Position numbers and translations under genes: made by a program
Shown here: one piece after another, positions 24,430 through 33,210 of the stretch
Position numbering within the stretch: position 1 is the stretch's first letter
Layout of the letters: each line of letters begins with the position of its first letter
IMG/VR virus record: IMGVR_UViG_3300013233_000325
Span: 1 to 52,102 of that record
DNA length: 52,102 nucleotides
Direction: 5' to 3' (one strand)
Origin: a virus
Notes under the pieces: model-generated
Database searches by the model: none
What the model was told of the DNA's origin: nothing
The model's input: only the letters and a program-made list of their open reading frames with translations

Positions 24430-25572
24430 ATGGCTAACACTCTCGGGGTATATAATCCCCAATTCTACGCAAACGAAGCCCTCCTCCAGCTTGAAAAAGC
24501 ACTGGGTATGGCTGGTCGCGTTCACCTGGGGTTCGACGAAGAACGTCGGTCCTTCGGCAAAGGCGATGTGATCAACATTCGCAAGCCTTCGACCTTCATA
24601 GTTCAAGACGCTCCTTCCACTGCGCAGGACGTCACGACCGAAACGGTCCAGCTTACTCTTGACAAATGGAAAGAAGTCAAGTTCAAGCTCACCGACCGCG
24701 AGTTGGCCTTCACCGGCAATCGCATCATCACGGATCACATCCGCCCCGCCGCTTACGCGATCGCCGATTTCGTCGATCAGACGTTGGCTGCTCATTACAC
24801 GGATGTCCCGTGGTTCGCCGATCTCGGCGGCACGGTTTCCACCAGTGACATCACCGCCGTTCGCAAAGTGATGTTCGACAATGCCGCACCGATTCAAGAC
24901 ATCGGGCGCATGCACTACATGATCGATGGTGCCCTTGAACAGGGCTTCCTCGATCTGACTGCGTTCAGTCAGCACCAAGGTGCGGGCGACACGGGTGTTT
25001 CAACGCAAATGCGTGGTACTCTCGGCACCAAATTTGGTATCGAGACCTACGCGAACCAGAACACCCCGTCACACGTCAAGGGCACCGCGTCCGTGACTGC
25101 CCTTCTCACGAACGGCACACCCGCCGTTGGTGCGACGTCGATGAGTTTGGATGCGGTCTCGGTCACCGGCACCTTGGTTGCGGGCGATACGTTCGTCATC
25201 GCTGGCAACACGCAGCGTTACGCAGTCACCGCCACGGCCACCGCTTCGGGTAACGCTTTTGCTAGCGTGTCGTTCACCCCCGCGCTGGTCGCGGCTCCGG
25301 GTGATGGTGCTGCCGTCACGGTCTCGCTGGATAACCACGTGGCCAACCTGATGCACCACCGAAACGCCTTCGCAATCGCGATGGCCCCCCTCTCCACCCT
25401 CGGGTCGGAACTGGGTGCCAAGATCGCCATTGCGCAGGACCCCATCACGGGGTTGGCCATCCGAAGCCGGATGTACTACGTCGGTGACTCTTCTGAGGTC
25501 CACGTGGCCCTTGACATCCTGTTCGGGACCAAGACCTTGGATCCGAACCTCGCGTGTCGCGGTCGAGGCTGA
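24430..25572 (+). CDS. Major capsid protein (P22 coat-like)
   Basis: 380 aa. N-terminal MANTLGVYNPQFYANEALLQ, KGDVINIRKPSTFIV and the P22-type pattern of the HK97 fold are visible; C-terminus KIAIAQDPITGLAIRSRMYY. Residues about 220-300 form an Ala/Thr/Val-rich beta domain (VTALLTNGTPAVGATSMSLD), an inserted I-domain-like module. It builds the icosahedral shell. A strong terminator follows. Confidence 0.9.
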   Translation: MANTLGVYNPQFYANEALLQLEKALGMAGRVHLGFDEERRSFGKGDVINIRKPSTFIVQDAPSTAQDVTTETVQLTLDKWKEVKFKLTDRELAFTGNRIITDHIRPAAYAIADFVDQTLAAHYTDVPWFADLGGTVSTSDITAVRKVMFDNAAPIQDIGRMHYMIDGALEQGFLDLTAFSQHQGAGDTGVSTQMRGTLGTKFGIETYANQNTPSHVKGTASVTALLTNGTPAVGATSMSLDAVSVTGTLVAGDTFVIAGNTQRYAVTATATASGNAFASVSFTPALVAAPGDGAAVTVSLDNHVANLMHHRNAFAIAMAPLSTLGSELGAKIAIAQDPITGLAIRSRMYYVGDSSEVHVALDILFGTKTLDPNLACRGRG

Positions 25573-25579
25573 TTTAATG

Positions 25580-25610
25580 GGCCGGGGTCCTTCTGGGCTC
25601 CGGCCTTTTT
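25580..25610 (+). terminator. Rho-independent terminator after major capsid gene
   Basis: GGCCGG (25580-25585) pairs with CCGGCC (25600-25605), extended by G-U and G-C pairs, followed by five T. It lies just after the coat stop codon and would set high coat expression relative to downstream genes. Confidence 0.85.
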
Positions 25611-25643
25611 CATATACCATCCCCTAAACAACGGAGAAATCTC

Positions 25644-25889
25644 ATGGCTGGCGGAAAATCCTGTGTTACTATCGAACTTTTCAAAGACCTCGGTGATGAA
25701 GTAGACGTTATTCGCGTCAACAACGACAACGAGGCCAAACGCCCTTGGCTCGAAGCTGGCTACTCGGAAGAGAAGCCGGAAGGAATCGAGGAAGAAGAGG
25801 AGGGGGAAGAGTCCGATGAGGACGAAGAGGGGGAAGAGTCCGAGGAATCCGATGAGGAGGACGAAGAGGAAGAAGAAGACGAAGTGTAA
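25644..25889 (+). CDS. Small protein with extreme acidic tail, 81 aa
   Basis: MAGGKSCVTIELFKDLGDEV, then a Glu/Asp/Ser tail of about 35 residues. It follows the coat terminator. Acidic tails occur on capsid accessory and DNA-mimic proteins; a coat-bound or portal-adjacent role is possible. The tail is the second long poly-acidic stretch in the window (the other is in SSB). Confidence 0.75.
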   Translation: MAGGKSCVTIELFKDLGDEVDVIRVNNDNEAKRPWLEAGYSEEKPEGIEEEEEGEESDEDEEGEESEESDEEDEEEEEDEV

Positions 25890-25946
25890 TCTCACTTCAC
25901 CACGAATTTACTAAGATCCCGGCTAACGCCGAGGGGAGTTACTGAC

Positions 25947-26276
25947 ATGATGAGAACCAAAGTTCTGTTTCGCCACAACGAGAAGACGTCGCTTCGGCGG
26001 ATCGTCTGGTCGGAGAACGCGGAAGCAATCGCAGCCAAGTTGACAGTGGACGGGAAACCCCGTTGGACGGAGGTCAAGCGCTGGGTCACCCACAATTGGG
26101 GTGAGAAGGTTGACGGAAAATTCCGTTACTCGTTCGATGAGTTGGTGGAATTCTGCATCGCACAGAAGGTGGTATCGGTGAACGAGGAAACGGGAATGCC
26201 CAAACTTCCTGGTCATTGTAACCGTTTCCACCTGCAGGAAAAACTTGAAGGAACCGGGCACGACCCGGAGGAGTAA
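25947..26276 (+). CDS. Hypothetical protein, 109 aa, head region
   Basis: Starts MMRTKVLFRHNEKTSLRR. Mixed alpha/beta with basic N-terminus and helices (VTHNWGEKVDGKFRYSFDEL). Located between capsid and head-tail connector genes, so a head completion or structural accessory role is likely; no family recognised. Confidence 0.7.
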   Translation: MMRTKVLFRHNEKTSLRRIVWSENAEAIAAKLTVDGKPRWTEVKRWVTHNWGEKVDGKFRYSFDELVEFCIAQKVVSVNEETGMPKLPGHCNRFHLQEKLEGTGHDPEE

Positions 26277-26279
26277 AAC

Positions 26280-26813
26280 ATGGCTGCTACGTTCGTCGTG
26301 GAGACTGGAGCCGGAATTGCGGGTGCTAACTCGTACGTGTCCGAGGCCGATGCTCTCCAAATCATCGAAAATTTAGAAACTGCGGCGAACGTAACACTGT
26401 GGTCTGGGTACACAGACGATCAAAGAAAAGCTGCGCTGAGGGACGCAACTGCTTTCCAAGATCAACGATTCGGAACGTTGTGGCTTGGAGTTAAATCTAA
26501 CGCTGATAACCCTCTCGATTGGCCGAGGTATGACCTCGAAACGAGGGACGGTTACAGACTCGACGCAAACGAGGTTCCTGAGAAGGTCAAAGCGTGTACG
26601 TCACTCCTGGCGGTCAAATCCGCCGCAGGAACCGACCTCTGGGCCGACCTCACTGCGCCGGTTGGAGGCGTCAAGAGTAAGAAGGTTAAAGCCGGTCCGG
26701 TGATGACTGAAACCGTTTACGCGGGATCAGCCTCCACCCGTCGTTCGTTTCCTCGGGCGATCGCCATGCTCGACGATTTCGTTCTCTCCGGTAGTGGAGT
26801 TCGCAGGTCATGA
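26280..26813 (+). CDS. Head-tail connector, DnaT-like/adaptor family
   Basis: 177 aa. MAATFVVETGAGIAGANSYV, DATAFQDQRFGTLWLGV and the DWPRYDLETRDGYRLDANEV pattern match phage head-tail adaptor proteins often labelled DnaT-like. They bind under the portal and close the head. Overlaps the next ATG by 4 nt. Confidence 0.8.
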   Translation: MAATFVVETGAGIAGANSYVSEADALQIIENLETAANVTLWSGYTDDQRKAALRDATAFQDQRFGTLWLGVKSNADNPLDWPRYDLETRDGYRLDANEVPEKVKACTSLLAVKSAAGTDLWADLTAPVGGVKSKKVKAGPVMTETVYAGSASTRRSFPRAIAMLDDFVLSGSGVRRS

Positions 26814-27175
26814 CATCACTTGACGACGAACTTCTCCCTGCAGTTCTAGACCTTATTCTAGAAGTCGGCACTGACATCGTGTACGAAGAAGTCACGAAGA
26901 CGCCGGATCCTACGACCGGCACTGTGGCCCTAGGCACTCCGGTCCTCAACACCGAAAAGTCAATTCCTCCGTACGAAACCGAAGAGAAATACTTCGATGG
27001 AGACACGGTTCAAAGAGGATCGTTGATGACCGGTGTGGCCGGTTCGGGTCTGACCTGGACGCCGGTTCTCGGAATGAAGGCGACGCACGGTTCTAACGTG
27101 TACCGAGTGACCAAGGTCACACCCGTCTATTCCGGCGATTCGATCTGTTTGTATCTGATCTTCATGGAAAAGTAA
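26810..27175 (+). CDS. Head closure/neck protein, 121 aa
   Basis: ATG overlapping the connector stop (ATGA). Beta-rich (VGTDIVYEEVTKTPDP, GLTWTPVLGMKATHGSNVYR) with the size of neck or head-closure proteins. Identification is by position between connector and HK97 gp10-like gene plus fold-like pattern. Confidence 0.65.
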   Translation: MTSLDDELLPAVLDLILEVGTDIVYEEVTKTPDPTTGTVALGTPVLNTEKSIPPYETEEKYFDGDTVQRGSLMTGVAGSGLTWTPVLGMKATHGSNVYRVTKVTPVYSGDSICLYLIFMEK

Positions 27176-27176
27176 A

Positions 27177-27647
27177 ATGGCATACGCCAATCTGGGTGCG
27201 CATTTGGCGGATTTTGTTGCCAAGTTGGGTGACGAAGAAAAGAACATAGAAGCAGTTTACAGAGCGACGGCTCTGGACCTCTTTGCTCGGACCGTTTTCC
27301 GTACTCCAGTGGACGAAGCCATTCTAGTTGCCAACTGGAATTTGACTATCGGACAGCCAGACGAAACTGCGACGAACACCCCCATGGACGTGTCCTCGGT
27401 GATCGATGCGGGTCTTGCAGGACTCTCCGGGTTCACCCTTGGAGATCAAATCTGGTTGACAAACCCCTCCCCGTATAGTGCAGTATGGGAGTTCGGGACG
27501 TTCGTCCCACCTGACCCCGGCCCTTCTAAGGACCCGCGCCCCGGTCGTCTAGGAACCATACTGGTTGCTGGAGGATTTTCGACGCAAGCGCCGCAGGGGA
27601 TGCTTGGGGTTTCCATCGAAGAGATCATCGCAAAACTGGGATCCTGA
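27177..27647 (+). CDS. HK97 gp10-like tail-completion/neck protein
   Basis: 156 aa. FVAKLGDEEKNIEAVYRATA, RTVFRTPVDEAILVANWNLT, and SPYSAVWEFGTF-type motif (NPSPYSAVWEFGTFVPP) are characteristic of HK97 gp10-type proteins. It joins tail to head. Its stop and the next ATG are in the same frame separated by two codons, but these are separate genes. Confidence 0.82.
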   Translation: MAYANLGAHLADFVAKLGDEEKNIEAVYRATALDLFARTVFRTPVDEAILVANWNLTIGQPDETATNTPMDVSSVIDAGLAGLSGFTLGDQIWLTNPSPYSAVWEFGTFVPPDPGPSKDPRPGRLGTILVAGGFSTQAPQGMLGVSIEEIIAKLGS

Positions 27648-27650
27648 ACC

Positions 27651-28085
27651 ATGGCCGTAACGACCACATTCTACAACAACTTTTACGAACAAACCCTCAT
27701 CGCAGGGATCGATTGGGACGCTGACACTTTTAAAGTGGCTCTCACCACATCAGCTTACGTGTTGGACATTGATCTCCATGACCACTTCGACAATATTACA
27801 AACGAAGTGACGGGTACGGGTTACACGGCGGGAGGCGACACGGTTACTTCTATTGTGGTGACTCAGGATAACACAAACGACCGGGCTACTCTTGATTTTG
27901 ATGACCCGGAATGGCTCGCCTCGACCATCACCGCAAGAAACGGCATCCTATACAAGGATACCGGCGTGGCTTCGACCTCCCCCCTCGTGTGTGAAATCGA
28001 CTTTGGTGCTGATTTTTCATCGAGTGCAACGCCGTTCCGAATCGAGCTTGATTTGATCGGATTCCTCACTCTCGACCAAGCGTAA
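27651..28085 (+). CDS. Structural protein, 144 aa
   Basis: MAVTTTFYNNFYEQTLIAGI, TFKVALTTSAYVLDIDLHDH and a beta-sandwich-like C-terminus resemble small phage virion decoration/fibre proteins found between neck and tail genes. Exact virion position unknown. Confidence 0.7.
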   Translation: MAVTTTFYNNFYEQTLIAGIDWDADTFKVALTTSAYVLDIDLHDHFDNITNEVTGTGYTAGGDTVTSIVVTQDNTNDRATLDFDDPEWLASTITARNGILYKDTGVASTSPLVCEIDFGADFSSSATPFRIELDLIGFLTLDQA

Positions 28086-28091
28086 CGGCTA

Positions 28092-31000
28092 GTGGGTCAA
28101 AGAGTCCTTAGAGGCTTAGGATCTGTGCAAGGTTTGGTCTCTGGCACTGCTGGGGTCACGACTCAGGATTGGACTGTGCCTGCGTTTAATGACAAAGACA
28201 CGTCTGGGATCAACAACCATCCCAAATTTGTAATGTGTTGGGTCACCACAGATGCGGACACAGCAGGGGACCCGGAAGCCGCTTTTGCAGTTGGACTATC
28301 CGACATGAATGTCCAGTTCACCGAAGGTGTGTGGCAAGCATCTGGAAGCGCGAGTATTGACTCTGTTCGATACGCGCACGGTGGACGGCTGTTAGAGATA
28401 AAGCGGTCTTCTGGGTCTCTATGGTTCTCGGTGTCCCTAGACTCCACAATATCGAACGGAATCCGAGTTACTTACGAGGTAATTCCGACTTACAGGTTTA
28501 CGATTAATTTCCTGTTTTTAGGAGGGGAAGGTTTTGAGTCGTTCGCAGGATTCAACACCACGGGGGGTACAGCGGGAGACGAGTCAAACATTACGGGTCC
28601 GGCGTTCGAACCAAATATCGTTCTCACGTTGTCTAACGGTCTTGCTCTCAACTCGACGGCTCAAATTTCTTCTGCATACGCCAATTTCAGTCTAGGAATG
28701 GCCGTTTGGGACGGGTCGACCTTAATTAGGCGATCCGACACGATTGCACAGCAGTCTAGTCAAACGTTGTCTTACCGATATCACTCTAGACGAGCGGACG
28801 ATATGGGACAGTTTTGGATTCCAAAAACGACGTCCGGAGCTTCATTGATTTCTCGTTATGATATTAAAGACTTCGATGCAGACGGTTTCACCCTTGAGAC
28901 AATCACAATCAATCGGGCTTCTGTTGTTGGGTGGGTAGCCCTCAATTTGCCTCCCTCGTGTCAAGCCACGATTGTCGATTTTCTCACTCCCACAACTGCG
29001 ACGAATAAAGATTCACCTTCAGTTGGATTCCGCCCCGGCGTGGTTATTGGGGTGCTGAATGAAATGCGATCTAACTTATTAAGCTCGCACATAGATCCAC
29101 ACGCTTCGTATTTTGGTCTGTCAGCAGCAACAGCAGCCTTCGACGCGGTTGCTCTTGTGGAAAAAACGGCCAACTATTATGACGAAGACGCCGCTACAAC
29201 GATGAACGCAGCGGCAGAAGCCACTAGCAACTTCGTTGACATGTATGATGGGACGTCCTTTGTTACCACAGGTACAATCGATCTCGATTTTGATGATAAG
29301 TTCAACATTGATTTTTCTGCTGTTCTGAATTCGAACGTTGAACTTTACCATTGTCTAGTAATCATGGATTACGCGGTGGTAATTGATTCAGACGTCGAAA
29401 ATGTCGTTTTCAGTAGAAACGCAGAACCCGGAGTGTCCACTCCCCCTCCTCCTTTGACTTCTAAAATTCTGGAAGTTACGGGACTCGCAGCTATACCTAT
29501 TTCCCCCATACCCGCTGGACTTGAAACTTTAAAAATTAATGAACAAAACCCGGACGTAGTGTCTGCGATTTTGGTATCTGTTGCGGGGCTGTCCGTTACC
29601 AGCCTTGCAGTAGACGTGCCAGCCCTGGTGGCACACTCGGTGGTCGGGTTGAACGTTACGGAAATTGGCGTTCTACTGGAAACCCCGGTCGTCGCACCGT
29701 TGTCGTCTTTGAACATGAATGACATTGCACTTGTCGTTCTATCTCCGGTAGAGCAGTCTACTGCGAGTATTCAAATCACGGCGCTACAAGCGATCCCGAC
29801 GACACCTATTTTGGCTCCCTTGTCATCTGCCTTGTTGACCATGGTAGAGCCTGACGTGGTGTTGCCGGTACTGGTGGGAATCTCAGTATTGGAGTTGGAG
29901 CCTCTAATACCGGTGATTCCCACCTTGATCGCACCGGGGTTAATCAGTGCTCAATTCAATTCTTTGACTGTGCTAATTCCAGTCACGGTTTTACCCGGTG
30001 TCGCAAGTCTACAGTTCACAACTATAGAACCGGACCCCCTTACCCCGGTACTGATCGGATTGTCTCAGATTGAGATTACTGACCAGTCCTTGAGTGCACT
30101 TCTTCCCGTGCCGTTTCCCTTGTCTTCCCTGGCCCTCACACCCCTTGGGGTCTTCCCAGTAGCCCCTATCCCTTCCGGAGTCCAGGGACTGCAACTCGTA
30201 GCCCAAGGAACATCCCCCGTTGCTCCGGTGTCGGCTCCGGTCGTAGTAGTGGAATTCAGCCCCCAAGTTCCTGAGGTTCTGTCGTCTTTGTCCTTGGCTG
30301 TTCAATCACTCAAAGCAACTGCACTTGCAGTCACCGTTGACGCTTTTGTTGGGAACACTCCTGGTTGTTATCGCAAGATACGCAGTGCAGTGATTGGTCG
30401 ATTCTTCACTTTAGTTGAAGACATGTTCTCTTATGAGGTCGTTCACGACAACCAACCAGATGAGGCCAACAAAGATTCAGTTTGGGCTCGAACTCGGGTG
30501 ATCTTCGACGGGGCGAGCCATGTGATGACCGGAGATGGGCAAGTCTTCCGGAAGTTCGGACGTCTTGAAGTCTCCTGGTTCGTTCCTGTGGAGACGGGGT
30601 GGGACGCCGCATTGACAGCGGCAGACCGGCTCTCTGATGCCTTCCGTGCCACCAAATCGGTTGACATGCTGTACCGGACCCCCCGCCTCTATAAGCGCGG
30701 ACGGGCGGGTTTGTGGTGGCAGATTGACGTACACATTCCGTTCCTGTCCGATGACAGTACGACTCTGACCCCGATGACTTCGGGATCCGCTATGAGCTTT
30801 AACGCCCTCCACGACGCCATTAACACTCGATTCAAGGTCGAGGTCGCAGACGCGGAGTCAGTTTACACCGTTTACGACAACTTCCCGGATGCGAAAACTG
30901 ACGACACTGAGTTCGTCCGTTTCACGGTTCTTCCAGGGGAGTCAATCCAGGTCACGACCGGATCACCAGGGAATAACCGGTTCCGGACGGCAGGCATCGC

Positions 31001-31199
31001 AGTCGCGTCGGTTTACAACAAGGTTGAAACCGGCGATAATAGTAATCTTGTTCTCATCGACAAGATTAACGAAGCATTCCGCGCTGTAACGGCTGGCGGA
31101 GTGACATACAGAACCCCTAGAGTGATCACCGTTGGTCGCTTGGGTAATTGGTACCAAACCAATATCGAAATCCCGTTCTACGCGGACACTCTGGAGTAA
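28092..31199 (+). CDS. Giant fusion: virion appendage, hydrophobic Pro repeats, two tail-terminator domains
   Basis: GTG start at 28092, 1035 aa. Residues about 1-450 are a beta-rich appendage-like region (HPKFVMCWVTTDADTAGD). Residues about 456-750 contain some 13 units of 20-22 residues with a loose pattern P-V/I-x-PL-x-SL-x-L, very rich in Val, Leu, Ser and Pro. Then come two related tail-terminator-type domains (about 751-895 and 900-1035), each with a (Y/H)DNxPD and a YRTPR...GRxGxWxQ motif. Directly upstream of the tail-tube gene, where a single-domain tail terminator normally sits. It probably caps the tail and carries an external arm. No stop codon or start signal separates the parts. 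Confidence 0.75.
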   Translation: MGQRVLRGLGSVQGLVSGTAGVTTQDWTVPAFNDKDTSGINNHPKFVMCWVTTDADTAGDPEAAFAVGLSDMNVQFTEGVWQASGSASIDSVRYAHGGRLLEIKRSSGSLWFSVSLDSTISNGIRVTYEVIPTYRFTINFLFLGGEGFESFAGFNTTGGTAGDESNITGPAFEPNIVLTLSNGLALNSTAQISSAYANFSLGMAVWDGSTLIRRSDTIAQQSSQTLSYRYHSRRADDMGQFWIPKTTSGASLISRYDIKDFDADGFTLETITINRASVVGWVALNLPPSCQATIVDFLTPTTATNKDSPSVGFRPGVVIGVLNEMRSNLLSSHIDPHASYFGLSAATAAFDAVALVEKTANYYDEDAATTMNAAAEATSNFVDMYDGTSFVTTGTIDLDFDDKFNIDFSAVLNSNVELYHCLVIMDYAVVIDSDVENVVFSRNAEPGVSTPPPPLTSKILEVTGLAAIPISPIPAGLETLKINEQNPDVVSAILVSVAGLSVTSLAVDVPALVAHSVVGLNVTEIGVLLETPVVAPLSSLNMNDIALVVLSPVEQSTASIQITALQAIPTTPILAPLSSALLTMVEPDVVLPVLVGISVLELEPLIPVIPTLIAPGLISAQFNSLTVLIPVTVLPGVASLQFTTIEPDPLTPVLIGLSQIEITDQSLSALLPVPFPLSSLALTPLGVFPVAPIPSGVQGLQLVAQGTSPVAPVSAPVVVVEFSPQVPEVLSSLSLAVQSLKATALAVTVDAFVGNTPGCYRKIRSAVIGRFFTLVEDMFSYEVVHDNQPDEANKDSVWARTRVIFDGASHVMTGDGQVFRKFGRLEVSWFVPVETGWDAALTAADRLSDAFRATKSVDMLYRTPRLYKRGRAGLWWQIDVHIPFLSDDSTTLTPMTSGSAMSFNALHDAINTRFKVEVADAESVYTVYDNFPDAKTDDTEFVRFTVLPGESIQVTTGSPGNNRFRTAGIAVASVYNKVETGDNSNLVLIDKINEAFRAVTAGGVTYRTPRVITVGRLGNWYQTNIEIPFYADTLE

Positions 31200-31205
31200 G
31201 ATCCA

Positions 31206-32357
31206 ATGTCAGACACAAACCTACTCCGTTTGGCGTACGCGAAGGAAACAACCTTCAAAACGTCCCCCACTGGTTCTTATCAGATCGTCCGGACAACCGG
31301 CGAATCCTTGCGTATGGACGCGGGTTTCACCCGGTCAGCGGAGATCCGAGCGGACCGTCAGATTGCAGATGTTGTACGAAACTCATTCGTCGGCGCTGGT
31401 GATCTGAACATTGAACTCCCCTACGGAGCGCACGATGATCTGTTCGAGTACGCTTTGCAATCCGCAGGGTGGAGCACGGAAGATGATGACCTCTCTGGTG
31501 TTAATACCACGACGGTAAACGGGTCAAACGTTTACACGATCGACGCTGGTGCATGGAGCACGACTCCTTCAGTTGGCGATTGGGTGGAAATCCGTGGTGA
31601 CGCGGTTGCAGCCAACAACGGCTACAAGAGAGTCACGGCGGCAACTTCCACGACCATCACGGTCGGCGGTGCTGCCACGTCAGTTTCCTCCGCTCAGGAT
31701 TTGACCATCGATCTCGGTGAATACACCACGAATGGTGTCACCGCCTCGTTCGTCACGTTTGAGAAGCAGTTCACGGATCTGTCCAGCAAATACACCTTGC
31801 TGAAGGGTTTCCAACCCAACGGCCTCAACCTCGCCGTTGCGACTGGAGCTATCATGACGGGATCAGTCCCGTTCATTGGTGGTACGCAAACGATGACTAC
31901 TGCGGACATCGGTTCGGGTTACGTGGCGGTGAACAGCAATGAGGTCATGAACGCTATTGACCACGTGTTGGCCATCCAAGAAGCCGGTGCCGATTACGGC
32001 GTTACAAACTTCTCATTCTCGATGGGTAACAACCTTCGAGCGCGTGAACAAGTCGCGACCCTGGGTCCGATCTCGATTGGCTCCGGCGCGGTGAACCTCA
32101 CAGGCACCAACCAAGCGTACTATGCCACCGAAGCAGTGATGAACAAGTTCTTGGATGGAACCGTTTCGTCGAACGCTTTCCTGGTGGAAGACGCCTCTGG
32201 AAACGCCTACGTCTTCGACTTCCCTCGACTCCGGTACACGTCCGGACAAGTGGTCGCGGGGGGCCAGAACGGGGACATCATTGCTGATATGGCGTGGGAA
32301 GCCTACCGAGACCCGCTCTCCGGTAGCACTATGCGGATCACCCGCTTCGCCGCGTAA
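31206..32357 (+). CDS. Major tail tube protein
   Basis: 383 aa. MSDTNLLRLAYAKETTFKTS and RSAEIRADRQIADVVRNSFV are typical of siphovirus tail tube proteins. An inserted Ig/beta module (TTITVGGAATSVSSAQDLTI) lies in the middle, and a second domain closes the tube fold (EAYRDPLSGSTMRITRF). It polymerises around the tape measure. Confidence 0.9.
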   Translation: MSDTNLLRLAYAKETTFKTSPTGSYQIVRTTGESLRMDAGFTRSAEIRADRQIADVVRNSFVGAGDLNIELPYGAHDDLFEYALQSAGWSTEDDDLSGVNTTTVNGSNVYTIDAGAWSTTPSVGDWVEIRGDAVAANNGYKRVTAATSTTITVGGAATSVSSAQDLTIDLGEYTTNGVTASFVTFEKQFTDLSSKYTLLKGFQPNGLNLAVATGAIMTGSVPFIGGTQTMTTADIGSGYVAVNSNEVMNAIDHVLAIQEAGADYGVTNFSFSMGNNLRAREQVATLGPISIGSGAVNLTGTNQAYYATEAVMNKFLDGTVSSNAFLVEDASGNAYVFDFPRLRYTSGQVVAGGQNGDIIADMAWEAYRDPLSGSTMRITRFAA

Positions 32358-32390
32358 TCTAGACACGAAGCCTAGACGACGATCTAATGG

Positions 32391-32416
32391 GGGACCAGTC
32401 AATTCCGGCTGGTCCC
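32391..32416 (+). terminator. Hairpin between tail-tube and chaperone genes
   Basis: GGGACCAG (32391-32398), 10-nt loop, CTGGTCCC (32409-32416): a perfect 8-bp stem followed by TCCTGCT, weakly T-rich. Probably a partial terminator that lowers expression of chaperone and tape-measure genes relative to the tube protein. Confidence 0.6.
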
Positions 32417-32432
32417 TCCTGCTATACCGAAC

Positions 32433-32843
32433 ATGAAAATTTCAAACCTGCTCCTGGACCTCAAGAAGATCGAACTCGGAGCTTGGATGAAGCACCCCTC
32501 CGGTGCTGAGTTCAAAATTGCCAGGAACAACAACACGCGTCAGCGTGAGATGATCAAAAAGCTCAAGGCGGAGCTTGGCAAGAAAGAGGAAGACTTTACG
32601 GAGGCGGACCGTATGGCCATGTCCGCACGAGTTCTGGCGTCTACAGTCCTCCTCGATTGGCGTGGCCTTGACGATGAAGACGAGAACGGGAAGGACGTTC
32701 CCTATGAGTACACATCAGCGCGGTCCCTGCTCATTTTCCAAGACAAGGAGTGGGAAGAAGTCGCGTTGTGGATCATCAACAGGTCCCTGAACGTTGATTC
32801 CTACTTCCAGTCTGACGAAAAGAAAGACGCAAAAAACTCCTAA
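32433..32843 (+). CDS. Tail assembly chaperone (gpG-like)
   Basis: 136 aa. MKISNLLLDLKKIELGAWMK, helical and charged, ending QSDEKKDAKNS. It lies between tail tube and tape measure, as lambda G does. The slippery A-AAA-AAC at 32831 just before the TAA allows a -1 shift into the T-like frame. Confidence 0.9.
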   Translation: MKISNLLLDLKKIELGAWMKHPSGAEFKIARNNNTRQREMIKKLKAELGKKEEDFTEADRMAMSARVLASTVLLDWRGLDDEDENGKDVPYEYTSARSLLIFQDKEWEEVALWIINRSLNVDSYFQSDEKKDAKNS

Positions 32844-33202
32844 AAGCTCTGGAATCGGCTCTAACCGTCGATTTTTCGAAGGTTAATCCAGAGCAGTTAC
32901 GGAAACTCGCAGAGTTTCGAGCCAAACAGGGATTGGAGACTCCGATGGTTGAGGAGTCTTTTATCACACTGGACCAGGATGCAAGGTGGATGTGGGACGC
33001 TTTCGAGTTCCTCAATAACCGCAGGTCTACCCAGGTCACGATGTCCGGTTCTATTCTCCCTTCTAACATACCCGTCGAGGCCATGGAATCCTACGCGAAC
33101 ATGTCCGGAGTGGGGTCGGAGTTCAAACCAGTGTTTATGCGATTGATCGGAAAGCTCGATGACTATTGGATGAAGGTCAAGATCGACCGGCTCACTAAGT
33201 AA
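32433..33202 (+). CDS. Tail assembly chaperone, frameshifted GT fusion
   Basis: At the A AAA AAC heptamer (32831-32837), in phase with the codons AAA and AAC, a -1 shift continues as K-LLKALESALTVDFSKVNPE and on through MVEESFITLDQDARWMWDAF to the stop at 33202. About 256 aa. The T-part binds tape measure in lambda. The TAA of the zero frame is 3 nt after the slip site, which favours shifting. Frame, heptamer and gene order all agree. Confidence 0.88.
32831..32837 (+). promoter_or_regulatory. -1 ribosomal frameshift slippery site A AAA AAC
   Basis: GCA AAA AAC in the zero frame contains the canonical heptamer A AAA AAC. After slipping, AAA AAA CTC CTA is read in the frame of the downstream T-like ORF. 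Confidence 0.88.
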
Positions 33203-33210
33203 TTCGACTG

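Noticed and set aside
27177-28085. Read-through of the UGA at 27645 joining two in-frame genes
   Set aside because: Both sides are complete, separately recognisable proteins, the second has its own ATG, and there is no conserved Cys at the UGA.
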